From: Pseudomonadota bacterium
GTDB lineage: Bacteria > Myxococcota_A > Polyangia > GCA-2747355
NCBI GenBank assembly: GCA_016702545.1
Contig: JADJDT010000048.1
Location: 43,501-107,500, forward strand
Direction: 5' to 3'
DNA: 64,000 bases
The notes beneath the pieces are model-generated. The model made no database searches and had not been told where the DNA came from. It worked only from the letters and a program-made list of their open reading frames with translations. Positions within the stretch are counted from its first letter, which is position 1. Each line of letters opens with the position of its first letter. Shown piece by piece: positions 59,728-64,000 of this stretch. The position numbers and the translations under genes were made by a program.

Positions 59728-61427
59728 CGACGCCGGGCGAGCGTGAACCCGGTGACCGCGATCCAGACCGTATCCGCCCAGGCGCCCGGCCCGCGCTCCC
59801 CAGCGCCCAGCGCGCAGCCGCTCTTCGTCGGCCGAGGTCCTGCTGCGTCCGCCGACCCGTGCACGCCCGCGTCGCTGACGGTACCTGGACCCGAGCGAGC
59901 ATCGCCCCACGATCCCCCTGGCCCCAAGCCGCCATCCAAGACCGCCCCGACCGAGCCGTCGGCCCCACCGCCGGAGCCGTCATCGCTCTTGCTCGCCCGC
60001 TCCGTGTTGCCATCGAACCCAAGATTGGCACGTCCACCGTTCGGCGCGCCCTCCCGCTCGAAGGGAGCAGTTGCGGCTGCGGCGTCGATGCAGGGGCTGT
60101 GTTGCGTGTCCCGCACCCAGCGCGGGGCCGCTCCTGGCGGCTGCTCCCACCTGCCACGCTTCGACCGTAGGCGGTAGTCACCGCCGGCGGCGTTGGCAAA
60201 CAGGCAATCGGCCGTGAGGTTCCCGCGGCCGGGCTGCACCGCACGGGTCCGCGTGGCCTCGACCTCCAGCGTCGAGGAGTCGTCGACGAAGAAGTCCGTC
60301 TCCTGCCCAGCGAAGATCGAGTTGCGGATCACCGCGCTCGACTTGTGCTCGACGTAGAGCCCGTCACCGAGCTTCAGCTTGCAGGGGTGGTCCGCGACCG
60401 TCACGTGCACCAAGGTCACCTTCGAGCCCGGACCGCTCTCGTCCAGACCGTCGACGTAGAGCCCGGCGCCGCCGTCTGTCGGGCAGCGGTTGCGGTAGAT
60501 CAACTCGTGCTCGATCAGCGCCTCGGCGCCGTCATCGATGAACTCGCCGCTGCCCGCCGAGGGCGCATAGTTCTCGGTCACAACGTTGCCCGCCAGATGG
60601 ACCGTCGTGCCGGCAGCGTGGACGATCAAGCCCCCGCCCCAACCGTAGCCCGGCTGCCGTCCGACCTCGTTTCTCACGAAGCGGTTGCCCACGATCTCGA
60701 GCTTCGGTCCCGACGCAATCAATCCGCCGCCGTGGTCGCCAAACGCCACGTTGTCGCGAATCACGTTGTTACGCAGCGTCACGTTGCCGCCGTCGATCGA
60801 GATGCCGCCGCCCTTCTCAGACTCGTTGCTGCGAACGACGTTGTCCGCCACGGTGGCGTGAGTGTCCGTCAGGTGGATCCCACCGCCGGCGGTGCGCGAT
60901 TTGTTCCCCTCCACGAGGTTGTCCCGCAGCGTGGGCGAGCCCCCGTCGACATAGACCCCACCACCGTACGAATACTGCTCCGCGGTCCACCCGCGCCCGC
61001 CCGAGATCGCAAAGCCCTCGAGCACTGTGGTGCCCGCATCGCTCAGCGTGACCGCTGCCTTGGCGGCCGCAGACCCATCGATCCGCTTCACATAGCGGTC
61101 GGGTTCGCGCGCCGAGAAGTCACCCCCGTCACCTGACCCGTAGCTTGACGCCGTGCCCCCGACGAACCCGCCGAGCAGCACCAGCACCTTCCCCGACACA
61201 GCCACGTTCTCCCGATAGACGCCGCCTGCCACGCGAATGGTGTCCCCGTTCGCTGCGGCCATAATCGCAGCGCCGATGCGCTTGAAGGGCCGGCTGGAGC
61301 TGCCCGTCTGTTGCGGCGTGCCGTTATCGTCATCGACATGCAGCACCCGCGCGGCCCAAGCCCTTCCGCCGTCAACCGCAAGCAACCCCAGCAGCGCCCC
61401 CCACGCGCCCCAATACCTGCGTCTCAT
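59682..61427 (-). CDS. Secreted parallel beta-helix protein with myxobacterial C-terminal sorting tail
   Basis: 581 aa. ATG 61427 follows AGGGGGAGG; signal peptide through about residue 25. A pectate-lyase-type right-handed beta-helix fills residues about 55-420: repeated coils such as AGGGIHLTDTHATVADNVV, GGGISIDGGNVTLRNNVI, LEIVGNRFVRNEVG, LAGNVVTENYAP. An Asp/Gly/Ser-rich linker leads to TKSGCALGAG (Cys538), a hydrophobic segment (AWADTVWIAVTGFTLA) and ARRRQRR, the same sorting-like layout as in the DNRLRE protein. Possibly a polysaccharide-binding or -cleaving surface protein; catalytic residues are not evident. Confidence 0.8.
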   Translation of the reverse strand: MRRRYWGAWGALLGLLAVDGGRAWAARVLHVDDDNGTPQQTGSSSRPFKRIGAAIMAAANGDTIRVAGGVYRENVAVSGKVLVLLGGFVGGTASSYGSGDGGDFSAREPDRYVKRIDGSAAAKAAVTLSDAGTTVLEGFAISGGRGWTAEQYSYGGGVYVDGGSPTLRDNLVEGNKSRTAGGGIHLTDTHATVADNVVRSNESEKGGGISIDGGNVTLRNNVIRDNVAFGDHGGGLIASGPKLEIVGNRFVRNEVGRQPGYGWGGGLIVHAAGTTVHLAGNVVTENYAPSAGSGEFIDDGAEALIEHELIYRNRCPTDGGAGLYVDGLDESGPGSKVTLVHVTVADHPCKLKLGDGLYVEHKSSAVIRNSIFAGQETDFFVDDSSTLEVEATRTRAVQPGRGNLTADCLFANAAGGDYRLRSKRGRWEQPPGAAPRWVRDTQHSPCIDAAAATAPFEREGAPNGGRANLGFDGNTERASKSDDGSGGGADGSVGAVLDGGLGPGGSWGDARSGPGTVSDAGVHGSADAAGPRPTKSGCALGAGERGPGAWADTVWIAVTGFTLARRRQRRVAPIARESTSR

Positions 61428-61701
61428 CGAGCCTCCCCCTTCCGTCTGCTTCCTGATCTCGCCGCCGGCATCCGAACGCCCTAGAGCACAAATCGGGTTG
61501 ACTCCCGCGCGGGCTTCCCGAAATCATTGGCGTCGTTGCTCGTCGGTTGCCTGCCCAGCAGGCGCCCCCCGCGCCTAGCCAATGAATGCTTCACCTCGCT
61601 CGGTGGCGTCAGCGCCGGTCAGCACGGAAGGGTAGCGCCGGTCGAGCCGCGGCGCTCCGCCGGGCGCAAGGACGCCGCTGAAGGCCGCCCCCCGGACGCC
61701 C

Positions 61702-62463
61702 CTACGGGGCTCCGGCGGCGGCGTCCCCCACCGGCTGGAGCCGTCGGACCACGCGTGCCGGATTCCCCATCACCACGCTATCGGCAGGGATGCTCGTCCG
61801 CACGACGCTGCCCGCGCCAATCACGGATCGCGCCCCGATCCGCACGCCCTTCAGGATCAGACAGCCGTGCCCAATCTGGACGTTCTCCTCGATCACGACC
61901 TCGGCGACATCACCCTCCCCGGCAGGCACCTCCCAACTCGGCCGGTCCGGGTTGTCCTGGGCGTGCCCGTCGGTGTCGGAGATGTGTGAATGCCCGCCCA
62001 CGCTGACGTAGCGCCCAAGCTCGATCCGCCGCGCGACCGCGAAGCTGACCATGTGACCGAGATAGACGCCGTCCTCGATCCTCAGCAGCGGCGCGCCCGT
62101 CGGTGCAGCGAGTATGTCCACCTGCCCGCCAAAACGAATCCGACTCCCCAGCTCGAGCCGGCAGGGCCCGCTCAAATACGGCATCCGCTCAACGGCAATG
62201 TCCACACCATGCTCTGCGCACTGACTGAGAAACATCGGCGTCGCCAGCAGGGAACGACGCGCCCACTCGTGGAGCTCCCGTCCGAAAAAGCCGGCGTGGT
62301 AGAGCAGAGCATAGGCCGCCCGCAGGCCGCCACGGGGCGTAAGCGCACGATAAACGAGCCCTCGCGCCACCGGACGCAACAACTCGTGCAGCCAACCCGC
62401 CCCTACTTGGGTCGCGCGCCTCTCGGACCTTTCGTGGGGCGGCCGTCCTGGATCGCGGCTCAT
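61702..62463 (-). CDS. Left-handed beta-helix acyltransferase (WbbJ-like)
   Basis: 253 aa from ATG 62463. The N-terminal 60 residues are basic and helical (HELLRPVARGLVYRALTPRG). The hexapeptide-repeat domain includes LELGSRIRFGGQVDILAAP, LRIEDGVYLGHMVSFAVARR, IELGRYVSVGGHSHISDTDG, VVIEENVQIGHGCLILKGVR and IGARSVIGAGSVVRTSIPAD then GNPARVVRRL. GHSHISDTDGH carries the catalytic His typical of maltose-O-acetyltransferase/WbbJ. Probably acetylates a polysaccharide sugar. No gene in the 238 bp between its stop and the beta-helix start. Confidence 0.88.
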   Translation of the reverse strand: MSRDPGRPPHERSERRATQVGAGWLHELLRPVARGLVYRALTPRGGLRAAYALLYHAGFFGRELHEWARRSLLATPMFLSQCAEHGVDIAVERMPYLSGPCRLELGSRIRFGGQVDILAAPTGAPLLRIEDGVYLGHMVSFAVARRIELGRYVSVGGHSHISDTDGHAQDNPDRPSWEVPAGEGDVAEVVIEENVQIGHGCLILKGVRIGARSVIGAGSVVRTSIPADSVVMGNPARVVRRLQPVGDAAAGAP

Positions 62464-62592
62464 CGACGGGCACACTCCCGAGGCGGCCGCCGACTGAAGC
62501 CGCGGTGCCCGCCTCCCGCGCACGAGGATGCCGGCGGCGACGCGCCGCTGTCAAGCCACGACCGCTCAAGCCACGACCGTCCGGCCAAGAAT

Positions 62593-62631
62593 AAAAAAAA
62601 AGACCCCGTTCCAGTATCCTGGAACGGGGTC
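62593..62631 (-). terminator. Rho-independent terminator of the rRNA operon
   Basis: GACCCCGTTCCAG (62602-62614) and CTGGAACGGGGTC (62619-62631) form a perfect 13-bp stem with a 4-nt loop. Read on the minus strand it is followed by a run of T (A8-9 at 62593-62601). It lies directly downstream of 5S. Confidence 0.95.
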
Positions 62632-62639
62632 CCGATAAT

Positions 62640-62757
62640 CTCCGGCAGCGACCTACTCTCCCACACAGTCGCCCGTGCAGTACCATCGGCGCTGGAGGGC
62701 TTAACTACCGAGTTCGAGATGGAAATCGGGTGTGACCCCTTCGCTATAGCCACCGGA
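62640..62757 (-). rRNA. rrf: 5S ribosomal RNA
   Basis: About 118 nt on the minus strand. It reads TTCCGGTGGCTATAGCG at the 5' end, has GGGGTCACACCCG and CGAACTCGG in the middle (typical loop A/B region of 5S), GCGCCGATGGTACTGC, and finishes GAGAGTAGGTCGCTGCCGG pairing with the start. Ends are estimated to within a few bases. Confidence 0.93.
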
Positions 62758-62907
62758 AAACCGTTGCAAAACCAAGTATCGTAAGTCGCTGGCGCGTCCC
62801 CGCCTTCTACTCTATCGGGCGAACGCCAACACCAATGAATCGAGTAATGGACACCGGTCTGACCTCCATCCCGTAGCCAACGTGTCGTTGCCCACGATGA
62901 GGAGTAA

Positions 62908-64000
<1,093 letters not shown>

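Noticed and set aside
62758..62907. tRNA gene in the 23S-5S spacer
   Set aside because: No cloverleaf or T-arm consensus could be formed on either strand.

Overview
The window is very GC-rich bacterial DNA, except for the rRNA genes at its right end. Several traits point to the Myxococcota (myxobacteria or a relative): surface proteins with Asp/Ala-rich linkers that end in a Cys-containing tail, hydrophobic segment and Arg cluster; MopE-type Cys/Asp motifs; a Hanks-type kinase with PEGA domains; a MoxR/DUF58/BatA/DUF4175 locus; and many lipoproteins. I could not run a taxonomic search. No prophage, integrase, transposase gene, CRISPR array or tRNA was found.

Layout. 1-4.1 kb: the 3' end of prfC, an apparently exported protein with two PNPOx barrels, an oligosaccharide flippase and greB. 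4.3-16.4 kb: envelope and secreted proteins (DNRLRE protein, lipoproteins, a large outer-membrane protein, a TonB receptor), plus a type III PLP decarboxylase and a DpnA-like adenine methyltransferase. 16.4-23.8 kb: a TPR protein, Ser/Thr kinase, metallophosphoesterase, comM and recA. 24-31 kb: a frameshifted metallopeptidase lipoprotein, a cyclic-2,3-diphosphoglycerate-synthetase-like protein, an SDR lacking its catalytic Tyr, an RluA-family synthase and apaH. 31.1-33.5 kb: an inserted segment between 187-bp direct repeats, carrying an outer-membrane-like gene and two unknown ORFs. 33.6-40.4 kb (minus strand): mrcA, trmH, a secreted protein and an AsmA-like/GT51 fusion, probably one transcription unit for cell-wall synthesis. 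40.7-49.5 kb: DUF4175 plus a TPR-peptidase converge on BatA, DUF58 and MoxR. 49.6-62.5 kb: a surface-polysaccharide region with ACP, AMP ligase, Wza-like and Wzz-like proteins, five glycosyltransferases, a beta-helix protein and a left-handed beta-helix acyltransferase. 62.6-64 kb: the end of an rRNA operon on the minus strand (23S 3' part, 5S, terminator).

The most unusual non-coding feature is a family of roughly 140-183 bp elements built from three or four consecutive hairpins. There are four copies (5.3, 31.1, 45.3 and 51.5 kb) and two half-copies, each directly behind a gene and twice or three times supplying its stop codon. Two further elements with outer inverted arms (40.5 and 53.8 kb) have a similar design but different sequence.

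Intergenic stretches over 300 bp are 5308-5812 (hairpin repeats), 30979-31462 (direct repeat, hairpin repeat, 25-bp tandem repeat) and 52378-52683 (divergent regulatory region). The shorter gaps at 28987-29248 and 61428-61701 show nothing I can name.
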